Made by a program: the position numbers and the translations under genes
Shown: positions 36,934 to 47,195 of the stretch, one piece after another
Numbering within the stretch: position 1 is the first letter of the stretch
Layout of the letters: each line of letters opens with the position of its first letter
Notes under the pieces: model-generated
What the model was told of the DNA's origin: nothing
The model's database searches: none
The model's input: only the letters and a program-made list of their open reading frames with translations
NCBI GenBank assembly: GCA_963766195.1
Contig: CAVXYY010000003.1
Coordinates: forward strand, 310,001 to 374,000
Length of the DNA: 64,000 nt
Source of the DNA: JAHEFT01 sp963766195
GTDB taxonomy: Bacteria > Pseudomonadota > Gammaproteobacteria > Xanthomonadales > SZUA-36
Direction: 5' to 3'

Positions 36934-39113
36934 ATAACATGCTTTTCAGAACAATCATCATCTCGACCCTGATACTCGCCAGCCTGACGGCCTGCAAACC
37001 TGAGGATAAACCGGCAACCGCGACTGCATCGCCGGTTGCTGCAACCGCGGCCGCCAATTCCGTGCGCGAACCGTTGGCTGAAAAGCGGCCTGTCGAATTA
37101 ACCCGGCACGGCGACACCCGGGTCGACGAGTATTACTGGCTGCGTGACGACACCCGCAGCGACCCGGAAGTCCTGGCTTACCTGGAAGCGGAAAACCGCT
37201 ACTTCGAAAGCCAGATGGCGCATACCGAAGCCCTGCAAAAAAACCTGTTCGATGAAATGACGGGCCGCCTCGATCCGGATGATTCCAGCGTGCCCTACGA
37301 AAAAGACGGTTACTGGTACTACAACCGCTACGAGCCCGGAAAAGATTACGCGATATACGCCCGGCGCAAGGGCAGCATGAGTGCTGACGAAGAAATCCTG
37401 GTCGATGGCAACCGGCGGGCCGAAGGACACAGCTTCTACCAGTTGATGGGCATCGAGGTCAGTGATGACCACCGCTACGTGGCCATTGCCGAGGACACCG
37501 TCGGCCGCCGCATCAACACCATCCGGGTGCTGGACACACTGACTGGAGAGTTTTTGCCCGAGCAGATTGGCAATGCTGAGGATTCCCTGGCCTGGTCGGC
37601 CGATGGCCGGTACCTGTTTTACATCGACAAACACCCGGAAACCCTGCTGGGCTACCGGGTCATGCGGCATGAGCGGGGAGCCGATCCCGAGCAAGACGTC
37701 CTGGTTTACGAGGAAGCCGACAACACGTTTTACACCGGGCTTTCGCGCAGCCGGTCCGGGGATTACATCTTCCTCGTTCACACCAATACCGATACCAGCG
37801 AAGTAAAAGTACTGGACGCAAAGGAGCCGTTGTCGGATTTTCAGTACATCCTGCCACGTGAAACCGGCCATGAGTACGACGTGGACCACGCCAACGGTGT
37901 TTTCTATATCCGCACCAACTGGAATGCCGAAAATTTCCGCATCATGTCCACCACGCTGCAAGACGCACCGGACAAATCGAAGTGGAAGGAACTGGTTCCG
38001 AACCGCGATGACGCCATGGTGCAGGAAATCCAGGCGTTTGATCACTGGCTGGTGGTCGGCGAGCGGAAAGACGGACTCAGAAAAGTCAGGGTCATGGCGC
38101 ACGACGGCAGCACGGACAAGTACCTCGACGCCAGTGAGGAAGCCTACGTGATGTGGCCTTCAACCAACGTGAATACAGATACCGACGTGATCCGTTACGG
38201 ATATTCCAGCCTTGTCACACCCACCCAGATTTGGGAAATCGACCTCACCTCCGGCGAAAACAGGCTGCTGAAAGCAGACCGGGTGATGGGCGGCTATGAC
38301 AGCAGCCACTACCGTACCGTGCGCATGATGGTCCCCGTCCGGGACGGTGTGAACGTGCCGGTGTCGCTTGCCTACCGCAGCGATACGCCGCTGAATGGAT
38401 CTGCCCCGGCGCTGATCTACGCCTATGGCTCCTATGGCTATTCCACCGATCCCTGGTTCAGCAACCCGGTGGTCAGCCTGATGGACCGCGGTTTTGTTTA
38501 CGTGATCGCGCATATCCGCGGCGGCCAGGAAATGGGCCGCCAATGGTATGAAAGCGGCCGCCTGATGCACAAGAAGAATTCGTTCAACGACTTTATCGAT
38601 GTGACGAAGCGGCTGCAACAGGATGGCATCATCGACCCGTCGCGCACCTTTGCGATGGGGGGCAGCGCCGGCGGCTTGCTGATGGGAGCCGTGGTCAACA
38701 TGGCGCCCGGACTTTTCCGGGGCGTTGTCGCGGGCGTGCCGTTTGTCGATGTGATCACCACGATGCTCGACGAGTCCATTCCACTGACGACCGGTGAATT
38801 CAGGGAATGGGGCAATCCAAAGGAAAAAGAGGCTTACGACTACATGCTTTCCTACTCACCGTACGACCAGGTGAGCGCACAGGACTATCCCAACCTGCTG
38901 GTCACGACAGGCCTGCACGATTCCCAGGTCCAGTATTTCGAACCCGCCAAGTGGGTGGCTCGCCTGCGCGACCGGCGCACCGATGATAACCGCCTGATCA
39001 TGATCACCAACATGGATGCAGGGCACGGCGGCGCCTCCGGACGCTACCGCCGGTACGAGGAAACCGCCCGGGAATATGCCTTCATGGTGGATCTCGCCGG
39101 AATCGAAAAATAA
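36930..39113 (+). CDS. S9-family prolyl oligopeptidase (oligopeptidase B-like) lipoprotein
   Basis: A 727-residue protein starting at GTG 36930 or, giving a better lipoprotein signal (MLFRTIIISTLILASLTAC), at ATG 36939. A seven-bladed propeller opens with RHGDTRVDEYYWLRDD. The hydrolase domain has GGSAGGLLMGAV (Ser about residue 578), a C-terminal Asp in TTGLHDSQVQY, and NMDAGHGGASGR (His). It cuts short peptides after basic residues or proline. It is exported by prediction, unlike E. coli oligopeptidase B. It is in one unit with the EEP lipoprotein gene. Confidence 0.92.
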   Translation: MNNMLFRTIIISTLILASLTACKPEDKPATATASPVAATAAANSVREPLAEKRPVELTRHGDTRVDEYYWLRDDTRSDPEVLAYLEAENRYFESQMAHTEALQKNLFDEMTGRLDPDDSSVPYEKDGYWYYNRYEPGKDYAIYARRKGSMSADEEILVDGNRRAEGHSFYQLMGIEVSDDHRYVAIAEDTVGRRINTIRVLDTLTGEFLPEQIGNAEDSLAWSADGRYLFYIDKHPETLLGYRVMRHERGADPEQDVLVYEEADNTFYTGLSRSRSGDYIFLVHTNTDTSEVKVLDAKEPLSDFQYILPRETGHEYDVDHANGVFYIRTNWNAENFRIMSTTLQDAPDKSKWKELVPNRDDAMVQEIQAFDHWLVVGERKDGLRKVRVMAHDGSTDKYLDASEEAYVMWPSTNVNTDTDVIRYGYSSLVTPTQIWEIDLTSGENRLLKADRVMGGYDSSHYRTVRMMVPVRDGVNVPVSLAYRSDTPLNGSAPALIYAYGSYGYSTDPWFSNPVVSLMDRGFVYVIAHIRGGQEMGRQWYESGRLMHKKNSFNDFIDVTKRLQQDGIIDPSRTFAMGGSAGGLLMGAVVNMAPGLFRGVVAGVPFVDVITTMLDESIPLTTGEFREWGNPKEKEAYDYMLSYSPYDQVSAQDYPNLLVTTGLHDSQVQYFEPAKWVARLRDRRTDDNRLIMITNMDAGHGGASGRYRRYEETAREYAFMVDLAGIEK

Positions 39114-39130
39114 GCTCCGGGTCACGGAAA

Positions 39131-39153
39131 CGCCGGCTGAAAATCAGCCGGCG
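39131..39153. terminator. Hairpin between convergent S9 peptidase and MscS genes
   Basis: CGCCGGCTGA-AAA-TCAGCCGGCG, a perfect 10-bp GC-rich stem with three-base loop, lies in the 49-base gap between the two stop codons. No long U tract on either side, but position and symmetry suit a shared terminator. Confidence 0.75.
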
Positions 39154-39162
39154 AGTCGAGGT

Positions 39163-40779
39163 TTAAGGTTTCCGGGCAGGAGCGGAATACCATTGGTCGG
39201 GCGGAACGATCTTCGGCGTTGCCGGATCGGCCTCGTAGGCCGGCGACATGATCTGCACACCGTGTTCGTTGAACACGTCCTGGATGTTGCGGTGCAGGTC
39301 GGACTTGACCGCCATCATGCGGGAAACGTCCTTGCAAAAGCCGTTGATTTCGTAGTTGACAGCGTAATCCCCCATCTCCTGCTGCAACACGAAAGGAGCG
39401 GGATCTTTTTCCAGCCCGGGGGTACGATCCGCCGCCAGCAGCAGCATCGCCTCGACCTGCCGCCACGGGGCGTCATAACCGATCCCGACCATGGTGTGGA
39501 TGATCAATCCACTGTCTTTGGCCAGATGCGAATAGTTGGTCACGTTGGAACTCAGGATATTCGAATTCGGAATCACGACGCTCTCGTTTTTGAACGTTTT
39601 GATCCGGGTTGTCATGTTCTTGATTTCTCTGACCTCACCCATCACGTCGCCTATCCTGACCCGGTCACCTACCTTGAATGCACCGCGGTAGGTCATTGCC
39701 ACCCCTGCCATGATGTTGGCGATGAAAGATGAAGAACCCAGTGAGAAAATAACACCGAGGAAAAGCGAAATCCCCTTGAACGCGCCCGAATCGGAACCGG
39801 GAATATACGGATAAGCAACCACCAGCGAGAATGCAATGATCATTAACCGGACTATCCGGTAGGTGGGCGAAGCCCATTCCTGGTCAAAATTCTGCAGCTT
39901 GATCCGGCCGGATTCCACGCCCACGAAGAACGTATGGGTCAACCGCAGGACATATCGAACCACCAGGAACAGGACGGCAAGGAAAATCAGATCGGGCAAT
40001 GAAGCCAGGAAACCTTCCCATAAGCTCCTGACCGGGTTCAAAACCAGGTCGAACAGGATCAGCGCAGCCGGGCGCGTCCAGGGATACAAGCCGAGCAGGG
40101 TGTTGAGGTAAAAGTAAAGGGCGGTGGCCAGGACAATAAACCGCAGCGCGCGCAAAAAGCCGGCAAACAACGACCAGACCTGGCCGGCATGAATCAAGGA
40201 GTGGGATTTACTGGCCAGGTTGTCAATGTTTTTCTGTACATGCCGGACCGCCCAGCCGTTCAGCCAGAGGAACAGGCGCAGGAGTCCCCAAATGAGCAGA
40301 AATATTGCTCCGGTCAAGCCAACGGCATAGACCGTATTTGTTAACAAAACCCTGGGGCTACGGTCATCCCGAAATTCGGAAATGGCTCCGGCGATTTTCA
40401 TTTTGAACACCTGGGCCAGGATTTTTCGGTCGATGTTTTCAATTTTGGCGTCCACATCGAATACGCTGACCAGCATGGTCTCTCCCGCATTAACAATGGC
40501 CCGGTTTTCTTCCTGCGTAACGGTAAGGTCACCAACAGAAAAACTCTGATCTTTGGCGACGGTAATGATCCGGCCGCGCACCTCCGCTGCACGCTGGCTT
40601 GCCGGATACGAGGAAACCCCGCGAAGCTTGAATAACTCCTTGCCATCGATGATGACCGGGGCTGTCTGAATCGCCTCGGCTTCAAACTCGGAATCCTGCG
40701 CAAAGGATGCAGGTGCAAAGGCCGGCAACAGGACAAATAATAGGCCGCACAGACCGATGCGGTGGGATAAAATGCGCAT
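39163..40779 (-). CDS. MscS-family mechanosensitive channel with N-terminal periplasmic domain
   Basis: About 538 residues from the ATG at 40779 (an in-frame Met at 40812 is also possible), beginning with a signal peptide (GLCGLLFVLLPAFAPASFA). A ~140-residue periplasmic domain precedes several membrane helices. The MscS core has the pore and beta-domain signature SSFIANIMAGVAMTYRGAFK, VGDRVRIGDVMGEVREI, and VVIPNSNILSSNVTNYS. The C-terminus ends IVPPDQWYSAPARKP. It belongs to the larger MscS-like proteins and would protect against hypo-osmotic shock. Confidence 0.9.
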   Translation of the reverse strand: MRILSHRIGLCGLLFVLLPAFAPASFAQDSEFEAEAIQTAPVIIDGKELFKLRGVSSYPASQRAAEVRGRIITVAKDQSFSVGDLTVTQEENRAIVNAGETMLVSVFDVDAKIENIDRKILAQVFKMKIAGAISEFRDDRSPRVLLTNTVYAVGLTGAIFLLIWGLLRLFLWLNGWAVRHVQKNIDNLASKSHSLIHAGQVWSLFAGFLRALRFIVLATALYFYLNTLLGLYPWTRPAALILFDLVLNPVRSLWEGFLASLPDLIFLAVLFLVVRYVLRLTHTFFVGVESGRIKLQNFDQEWASPTYRIVRLMIIAFSLVVAYPYIPGSDSGAFKGISLFLGVIFSLGSSSFIANIMAGVAMTYRGAFKVGDRVRIGDVMGEVREIKNMTTRIKTFKNESVVIPNSNILSSNVTNYSHLAKDSGLIIHTMVGIGYDAPWRQVEAMLLLAADRTPGLEKDPAPFVLQQEMGDYAVNYEINGFCKDVSRMMAVKSDLHRNIQDVFNEHGVQIMSPAYEADPATPKIVPPDQWYSAPARKP

Positions 40780-40874
40780 GAAATTAGATTTCTTTGTCAC
40801 GAGTCCGGTCATCAGAATTTATTTGTGAGTCACGATAATGGCACAAGTGAGCCATAGAAACGAGAGCCCCCGTA

Positions 40875-41504
40875 ATGCTTATTTCAGACAGCCACCGATT
40901 CATATTTGTACAAATGCGCAAAGTGGCGAGTACCAGCATGCAAACCATCCTGTTGCCACTGTGCCTGCCGCCTCCGGCCGGCAAGCTGGCGCATATCAAG
41001 AGTCGGGCCCGGCTCCAACGGGACTACCGCAGGCACCTGTTTCGCACCCACGACGACATTCTCGCCGCCCGGTCACGCATGCCCAAGGAGACCTTCAGGC
41101 GCTATTTCAAATTTGCCTTCGTGCGTAATCCCTGGGAACGGCTGGTCTCGGAATATCAATACATTCTCAACCAGCCCGAACACGGACGCCATGCCCGGGT
41201 GTCCCGGCTGGCCGGGTTCCCGGAGTTTATCCGGATGCAAATTCCGCGGCGTGACGCTTACCAATTGAACATGCTCTGCGACCGGAAAGGCCTGCTGCTG
41301 GTTGATTTTGTCGGCAAACTGGAAAACCTGCAGCAAGACTGGGAAATGGTATGCCATGAAATCGGAATCCCATACCAGCCCCTGCCGCACAAAAATGTGA
41401 CCGGGCACGATCAATACCAGGATTTTTACGACCGGTCCGCGATCAACCTGGTCGCAAAGCACTGGGCTACCGAAATCGAAATGTTCGGTTATTCCTTCGA
41501 TTAA
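40875..41504 (+). CDS. Sulfotransferase family 2 (carbohydrate sulfotransferase-like)
   Basis: A 209-residue protein with the two PAPS-binding regions of the Sulfotransfer_2 family: the 5'-phosphosulfate loop FVQMRKVASTSMQTIL (residues ~11-26) and the 3'-phosphate loop KFAFVRNPWERLVSEYQY. Bacterial members sulfate glycans or other surface molecules; the acceptor is unknown. The gene is alone, between the divergent MscS gene and a convergent S9 peptidase gene. A second, different sulfotransferase lies at 53238-55226. Confidence 0.88.
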   Translation: MLISDSHRFIFVQMRKVASTSMQTILLPLCLPPPAGKLAHIKSRARLQRDYRRHLFRTHDDILAARSRMPKETFRRYFKFAFVRNPWERLVSEYQYILNQPEHGRHARVSRLAGFPEFIRMQIPRRDAYQLNMLCDRKGLLLVDFVGKLENLQQDWEMVCHEIGIPYQPLPHKNVTGHDQYQDFYDRSAINLVAKHWATEIEMFGYSFD

Positions 41505-41515
41505 TCAGAGGTCCC

Positions 41516-43504
41516 TCAGGGCTTTCCGCCCACCAGGAATTCCCGCAGGAACATCATGGTCGCCTGCTGGTAGACGTCCTGGTTCTCCTTCTTGCGGTAG
41601 CCGTGCCCTTCGTTCATCGCATTCATGTACCAGACCGGCGTCCCCTGTTCGCGCAGCGCGGCGACGATCTGCTCGGCCTCGGTGACCGGCACGCGGGGGT
41701 CATTCTGGCCCTGCACCACCAGCATCGGGATGCTGATACTACCGACCTGGTTCAACGGGCTGATCGATTCCAGGTGCGCCCGCATCGCGGGATCCCGTTC
41801 ATCGCCGTATTCCGCGCGGCGCAGGTCACGGCGGTAGTCCTCGGTATTTTCGAGGAAGGTAACAAAATTACTGATACCGACGATATCCACTGCCGCCTTC
41901 AGGCGGTCGCTGTAATGCACTGAACAGGCCAGCACCATGTAACCGCCATAACTGCCGCCGAACACCGCTACCCGACCCTGGTCCAGGTCCGGTTGGGTAG
42001 CGATCCAGTCCAGCAAGGCGCCAATGTCCCTGACCGAGTCTTCACGCTTGAAGCCGTTGTCCAGCGACATGTACTTTTTGCCGTAACCATCGGAACCGCG
42101 GACGTTGGGAACGACCACCGCAACACCCAGCTTCTGCAACCACATCTGGTAGGTGCTGCTGAATGCAGGCCGCGCCTGTGCTTCGGGGCCGCCATGGATG
42201 GAGATGACCACAGGAAACGGGCCGTCGCCTTCAGGTTTGTAGATCCAGGCGGGAATGGCTTCCGGCCCGCCGGAATCGCTGTCGAACGTGGGGAAGGAAA
42301 CCAGCTCCGGCTCTATGAACGTCGCGGTGTCGAGGCCACCGACTTCACTGAAGGTCCAGCGGGTCAGATCGTCATACTCCAGCGCCCCCTCGCCCAGTTC
42401 CAGCACGAAAGAATCGCTGGGCGTCTGCGCGGTGTTCAGCGTCATGCCGAGTTTGCTTCCGTCCGGACTGAATTCCAGGTTACCGACCAGCCCGGTCGGT
42501 ATGGATTCCACCGGCCGGTATTGATTGCTCGCCAGGTCGATCAGGTAAAGCTTCGAAAAGCCATTTTCGTTGACCACGAACGCGCCACGCGAACGGTCCT
42601 CGCTGAGCGCGCCATGGCTTCCACGTGCCAGGGAATGTCGGCGGTCAGGAATAACCGGTGCAGCACCTTCTTCGAACGATTGCCAGGCCAGTTGCTGGAA
42701 CTCGCCGTTGACATCGGTGACGTAGTAAAAGCCTGTGCCTTCCCGGTCAAAAGCCACCGGGCTGTTGCTACTCGGGTTTTCCGGATCGCCGGCCACCAGG
42801 CGCAATTCCTTGCTCTCCAGGTCCAGCAGGTGGATTCTTGAATCGGCGTTGCCGACGTAGTTCATGACCAGCAACCGCTTGTTGTCCGGGGAGAAATCCA
42901 CGGCGCCCCACAAGGTGCCGTCGGGTGACTCCAGCACCATCTCAGCGGTTTCCGGATTATTGACATTCATCATCCAGACATCGTTGGACGCGCCGTTTCG
43001 GCGGGTGCTCTGGTACGCAATCCATTCACCCCGCCGGTCCCAGACCACTGCCCCATTGCGCGATTCTCCGTCCGTCAGCATCAAGGCGTCATCGGAACCC
43101 GACGGGTCGAGCAGGAAAATCTGCGAGAACTCGCTGCCGCCGGCATCCATGGTAAAAATGATTTTTGCACCCTGCGGCTGGCGCGCGACTTCCCCTATCG
43201 GTTCATTCAGAAAAGTAATCTGCGTTCGCGCACCGCCCGGGTGGCCGACATGATGAATCTGGTTCACGTCCCCGAAACGGGTCGAGATGAAGATCCCCTC
43301 GCTGTCCAGCGTCCAGTCCTGGAAGCCGGCGGACCGGACGTTCTGGTAACGGTTCAGGTCGGCGACCACCGACTGCGGAATTTCCGGGATGTCCTCCATG
43401 ATCAGGTTGCCGTTATTGGCCTCGGAACGGGAGATGTCTGCCAGGGACCATGGGCTCGCGACAAAAAGGGTCAGCCCGATGGCGAAAATAGTCTTATGTT
43501 TCAT
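41516..43504 (-). CDS. S9-family serine peptidase (acylaminoacyl/dipeptidyl peptidase-like), exported
   Basis: 662 residues from the ATG at 43504 (GCGAGGAAAACC before it; a longer frame starts at 43534). Signal peptide FAIGLTLFVASPWSLA. A WD-like propeller is followed by the hydrolase domain with GGSYGGYMVLA (Ser about residue 516), GQNDPRVPVTEAEQ (Asp) and NEGHGYRKKEN (His), the triad of S9C/S9B enzymes. It removes acylated residues or dipeptides from peptides in the periplasm. It lies 36 bases downstream of rlmJ in the same direction. Confidence 0.93.
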   Translation of the reverse strand: MKHKTIFAIGLTLFVASPWSLADISRSEANNGNLIMEDIPEIPQSVVADLNRYQNVRSAGFQDWTLDSEGIFISTRFGDVNQIHHVGHPGGARTQITFLNEPIGEVARQPQGAKIIFTMDAGGSEFSQIFLLDPSGSDDALMLTDGESRNGAVVWDRRGEWIAYQSTRRNGASNDVWMMNVNNPETAEMVLESPDGTLWGAVDFSPDNKRLLVMNYVGNADSRIHLLDLESKELRLVAGDPENPSSNSPVAFDREGTGFYYVTDVNGEFQQLAWQSFEEGAAPVIPDRRHSLARGSHGALSEDRSRGAFVVNENGFSKLYLIDLASNQYRPVESIPTGLVGNLEFSPDGSKLGMTLNTAQTPSDSFVLELGEGALEYDDLTRWTFSEVGGLDTATFIEPELVSFPTFDSDSGGPEAIPAWIYKPEGDGPFPVVISIHGGPEAQARPAFSSTYQMWLQKLGVAVVVPNVRGSDGYGKKYMSLDNGFKREDSVRDIGALLDWIATQPDLDQGRVAVFGGSYGGYMVLACSVHYSDRLKAAVDIVGISNFVTFLENTEDYRRDLRRAEYGDERDPAMRAHLESISPLNQVGSISIPMLVVQGQNDPRVPVTEAEQIVAALREQGTPVWYMNAMNEGHGYRKKENQDVYQQATMMFLREFLVGGKP

Positions 43505-43540
43505 GGTTTTCCTCGCTAAGGAGTCGCTGTTCAATGATCT

Positions 43541-44380
43541 TTACTCGGGTACAAGCGTGTCACATTTGTAAAAAGCCGTTTCAGATACACCCAGTGCACC
43601 AGCCAGCTCCGGCAACACCCGGGACATTTTCTCATAAAGCTTCCACGGCGGATTGATCACGATCATTCCGGAGGCGGTCATGCCCCGTCCGTCCGAATCC
43701 GGCGCCAGGCCGAGTTCAAATCGCTGGATGTCCCTGATACCGCTGGCGACCAGGCTGCGTTCCAGTTCATGTGACTTTTTCCCGCTCTACCACCGGGTAC
43801 CAGATCGCGTAAATGCCTGTTGAAAACTTCTTGTATGCTTTTTTGACGGTTTCAAATACCTGTTCGTATTCGGACTTTATTTCATAAGAAGGATCGATCA
43901 GGATCAGACCTCGCCGGCTCGCCGGCGGCAGCAGCGCAAGCACACCTTGATGCCCATCCTGGCAGGCGACCCTGATGCGATGATTCGCCTGTGTGTTCTT
44001 TTCGAGCCGCCTGATAATCCGTGGGATGAAGTTCGAACAGCCAGGCCCTGTCCTGCGGGCGCAGAAAATGCATCGCGATCAAGGGCGAACCCGGGTAGTA
44101 ATTCAGTGAACCGGAAGGGTTGCAGGCCCTGATGACTTCAAAATAACTGGCAAGCTCGAGGCCAGTCCCTGCCCCACAACCTGCCAATCCCGCCCCGGTA
44201 TTCTTCGAGTTTTTCTGCATGGCCGTGCGTCAGGTCAAACAGGCCGGCGCCTGCATGGCTGTCGATATATTCAAAGGCCTTTTCCTTGCCGGCCAGGTAC
44301 TCGAGAATTTCAACCAGCACGATGTGCTTCAGGACATCGGCAAAATTCCCGGCGTGAAAAGAATGGCGGTAGCTCAGCAA
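43541..44380 (-). CDS. rlmJ: RlmJ, 23S rRNA A2030 N6-methyltransferase (frameshifted)
   Basis: The span equals 280 codons, the size of E. coli RlmJ. The N-terminus MLSYRHSFHAGNFADVLKH is diagnostic, followed by YIDSHAGAGLFDLTHGHAEKLEEY and, in further frames, SLNYYPGSPLIAMHFLRPQDR, LFELHPTDYQ, and a C-terminus GMIVINPPWKLYEKM...AFYKCDTLVPE ending at a TAA at 43543-43541. RlmJ methylates A2030 of 23S rRNA. Breaks lie near 44.14, 43.95 and 43.78 kb. The family is largely gammaproteobacterial, which supports the taxonomic guess. Confidence 0.9.
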
Positions 44381-44597
44381 GACGAATCGCTTTCATGGCT
44401 TGGAATCCCTTCATTTAAGCACATTTTAATTTTCACATGCGTGCAGATCTGCTTTTGCCACCCTCGTAGTTGAGTCCAGATCCTTTACACCAGTGACGTT
44501 TGTTGCTGCGAAACATTGGTGTATGATCCGGTTTCAGGTAGCGGCTGACCTTATCGTCGCATCATCTTCGCAATCATCTGTGGGAGTGCTTGTCGTG
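44381..44597. other. Intergenic region between rlmJ and a TonB receptor gene
   Basis: 217 bases between divergent genes, AT-richer in its middle (around 44410-44460). It should hold both promoters. I see no clear operator, tRNA or hairpin. Confidence 0.5.
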
Positions 44598-47113
44598 ATG
44601 AGAACTATCCAGAAATTACATTTTATACAGCCTGCTGGCTGTAGCCTTCGTGTCACCCGTTTTCGCACAGGAATCAGACACCATCGAAGAAGTCATCGTG
44701 ATGGCCACCAAGCGGGAACAGACCCTCGCCGAAGTGCCGCTCGCCGTTTCCGTGGTGGATTCAAGAACCATAGAACAGGCGCAGATCAACGACATGGTCG
44801 ACTTGCAGGGCATGGTGCCATCCCTGCGGGTGACGCAACTGCAGACGACGGGAAATACCAACTTCGTCATCCGCGGATTCGGTAACGGCGCAAATAACCC
44901 GGGTATCGAGCCCTCGGTTGGCGTTTTTGTCGACGGTGTCTACCGGTCAAGATCAGCAGCAGCATTGGCTGACCTGCCTAACCTGCAGCGCATCGAAGTT
45001 CTGCGCGGCCCGCAAAGCACCCTGTTCGGTAAGAATGCGTCCGCCGGCGTGATCAACATCGTGACCGCCGCTCCCAATATGGACGCCTACTCGGCGGCAG
45101 CGCTTCCCTGACTTACGGCAACTACAATCTGCTGGATCCTCAAGGGTGACATCAGCGGTCCAATATCCGACACGCCTGGGCTTCAGCCTGTCGGTCAGTT
45201 CCAACGACCGGAACGGTTACTTCAAGAACCTGGAGACCGGCACCGAGCTCAACGAGAGAAATCGCTGGGGTGTGCGCGGCCAATTGTTGTGGTTGCCCAC
45301 GGACGATATAGCGCTGCGGTTGATCGCCGACTACGACAAGATCAACGAGAAATGCTGCGGGGTGGCCAACCTTTATGATGATCCCCTGGCCGGCGGTGCG
45401 ATTCGCCTGGTCGGTGGCGAACTGGTTCCCAATGATGGTTTTGCCTACGAAAATTATTTTGATTTTGATCCGACCAACAAGATCGAAAACAAGGGTGTTT
45501 CCCTGCAGGCGGATTTCAACTTCGACAACGACATGCTTCTGACCTCGATCACTTCCTACCGCGAAGCTGTCACGCGCTGATAACGTGGATGTCGATTTCA
45601 CCAGCGCGGAACTGGTTGGCGAGAATACCGGCGACACGGGTATCAAGACGTTTACCCAGGAACTGCGGCTGAGCCAAACCGTGGATTCCGTTGACTGGAT
45701 GTTGGGCGCTTTCTACTTTGATGAAACGGTGAATTACGACAATGTCGTAACTTATGACGCGGATATGAACGCCTATGGCAATATCCTGTCGGGGGGCGCC
45801 ATCAATGCCATTCAGCAAGCTTTGGTGGCCCGGGACAATTACCACCCGGGATCGATTTTCTCGGAGCCGGACAAGGCGCGTGGGATTACACCGGGCAGGA
45901 CGACAAGACGACATCGCTTTTCGGGCAGGCTGACTGGCATTTTACGGACCAATGGACGCTGACCGGGGGTCTCAACTACACCAAGGTCAAAAAGAATGCC
46001 TATGTCAACCAGTTCAATACCGACGTGTGGTCGACGGTCAGCATGGTCGAAGTGGGGTTTGCGGGCATTTTCAGCCAGTTGACGGGTTTGCCGCCAACCC
46101 CGGAGAACATCGCCGCCAACCCCGGCGCCGCAGCCACCGCTGCCGCATTGGCGGACACCAGATGCTCGCCTGAAACCGGGCCGTATTGCAACCCGGCGCT
46201 GGCCTTGCAGCAATTGCAACTCCTGCCGCCGTTCCTGGATTTCCCCAATTCCGTCGAGCCGGGTAAGTCCAACGATTCCAAGGTCACCTGGACAGCGGTA
46301 CTCGCTTACCAGTGGACCGACAATATCAACGTTTATGCGCGCGCCGGCACCGGATTCAAAGCCACTTCCTGGAACCTGAGCCGGGATTCACGTCCGTTCG
46401 CCAGCGATATCCCGGCCTTGCTGCAGGCAGGACTGGGTGTGCCCAATCTGACAGCGGGTACGCGCTACGCAGGCCCCGAGGATTCGACCTCCTATGAACT
46501 CGGCTTCAAGGGCAACTGGAGCACGACTTCATTGAACGTCGCGATCTTCGACCAGGAGATCAAGGGCTTCCAATCCAATATCTTCACCGGAACGGGCTTT
46601 GTGCTGGCCAATGCGGGCAAACAGTCCACCAAGGGCGCCGAAGTTGAATTCCTGTGGGTGCCCACCGATGCGTGGAAGCTGACTTTTGCCAGTACCTGGC
46701 TGGATCCGAAATACGACTCCTTCCCGTTTGGTGAAGGGCGCTGACGGGCCAGAAGACCTGAGCGGGCACGACACCTGCCGGTATCCACAAACTCACCATC
46801 GACACGTCGGCCACCTACTATTTCCAGTTGGGCTCGACCGATTCCTTCATCCGGGGCGAATACACCTACGCGGATAAAATCCAGGTGGTAGAGAACGTGC
46901 CGACCGATATTGCATCGGCGAAAGTCAGCACCTTCAACGGCAGCCTGGGGTTTGGCTGGAGCAATGGTCTGGAACTGATTTTCTGGGGGCGCAACCTGTT
47001 CAACGATGAGTATCTGCTGTCCGCATTTCCGTCGGTTGCACAGGCGGGAAGTTACAGTGGCTACCCCAACCAGCCGCGCACTTACGGCGTGACGCTTGCG
47101 GGCGAGTTTCTGA
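44598..47113 (+). CDS. TonB-dependent receptor (frameshifted)
   Basis: An outer-membrane receptor readable in at least seven frame segments. Start ATG 44598, signal peptide continuing in the next frame as LYSLLAVAFVSPVFA. The plug domain has EEVIVMATKREQTLAEVPLAVSVV, NFVIRGFGNG and RIEVLRGPQSTLFGKNASAGVINIV. Barrel strands follow, including NINVYARAGTGFKATSWNLSRD and GRNLFNDEYLLSAF. The C-terminus is YGVTLAGEF; an extra T hides the TGA at 47111-47113, after which the frame reads on. At 45.09 kb one G is missing (TACTCGGCGG). It takes up a ligand with energy from TonB; the type resembles receptors for organic nutrients more than siderophores. Confidence 0.88.
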
Positions 47114-47145
47114 GCGATCCGGGAACCAGCGAACCCCACTTAAGA

Positions 47146-47176
47146 GAAAGTCCGGCAAATCATTTGCCGGACTTTC
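47146..47176 (+). terminator. Hairpin after TonB receptor gene
   Basis: GAAAGTCCGGCAAAT and ATTTGCCGGACTTTC are perfect 15-base inverted repeats around one C. It stands just after the receptor gene and 20 bases before the esterase start, without a U tract. It probably separates the transcripts or stabilises the receptor mRNA. Confidence 0.75.
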
Positions 47177-47195
47177 GCGTCGCGGACCACCTTGC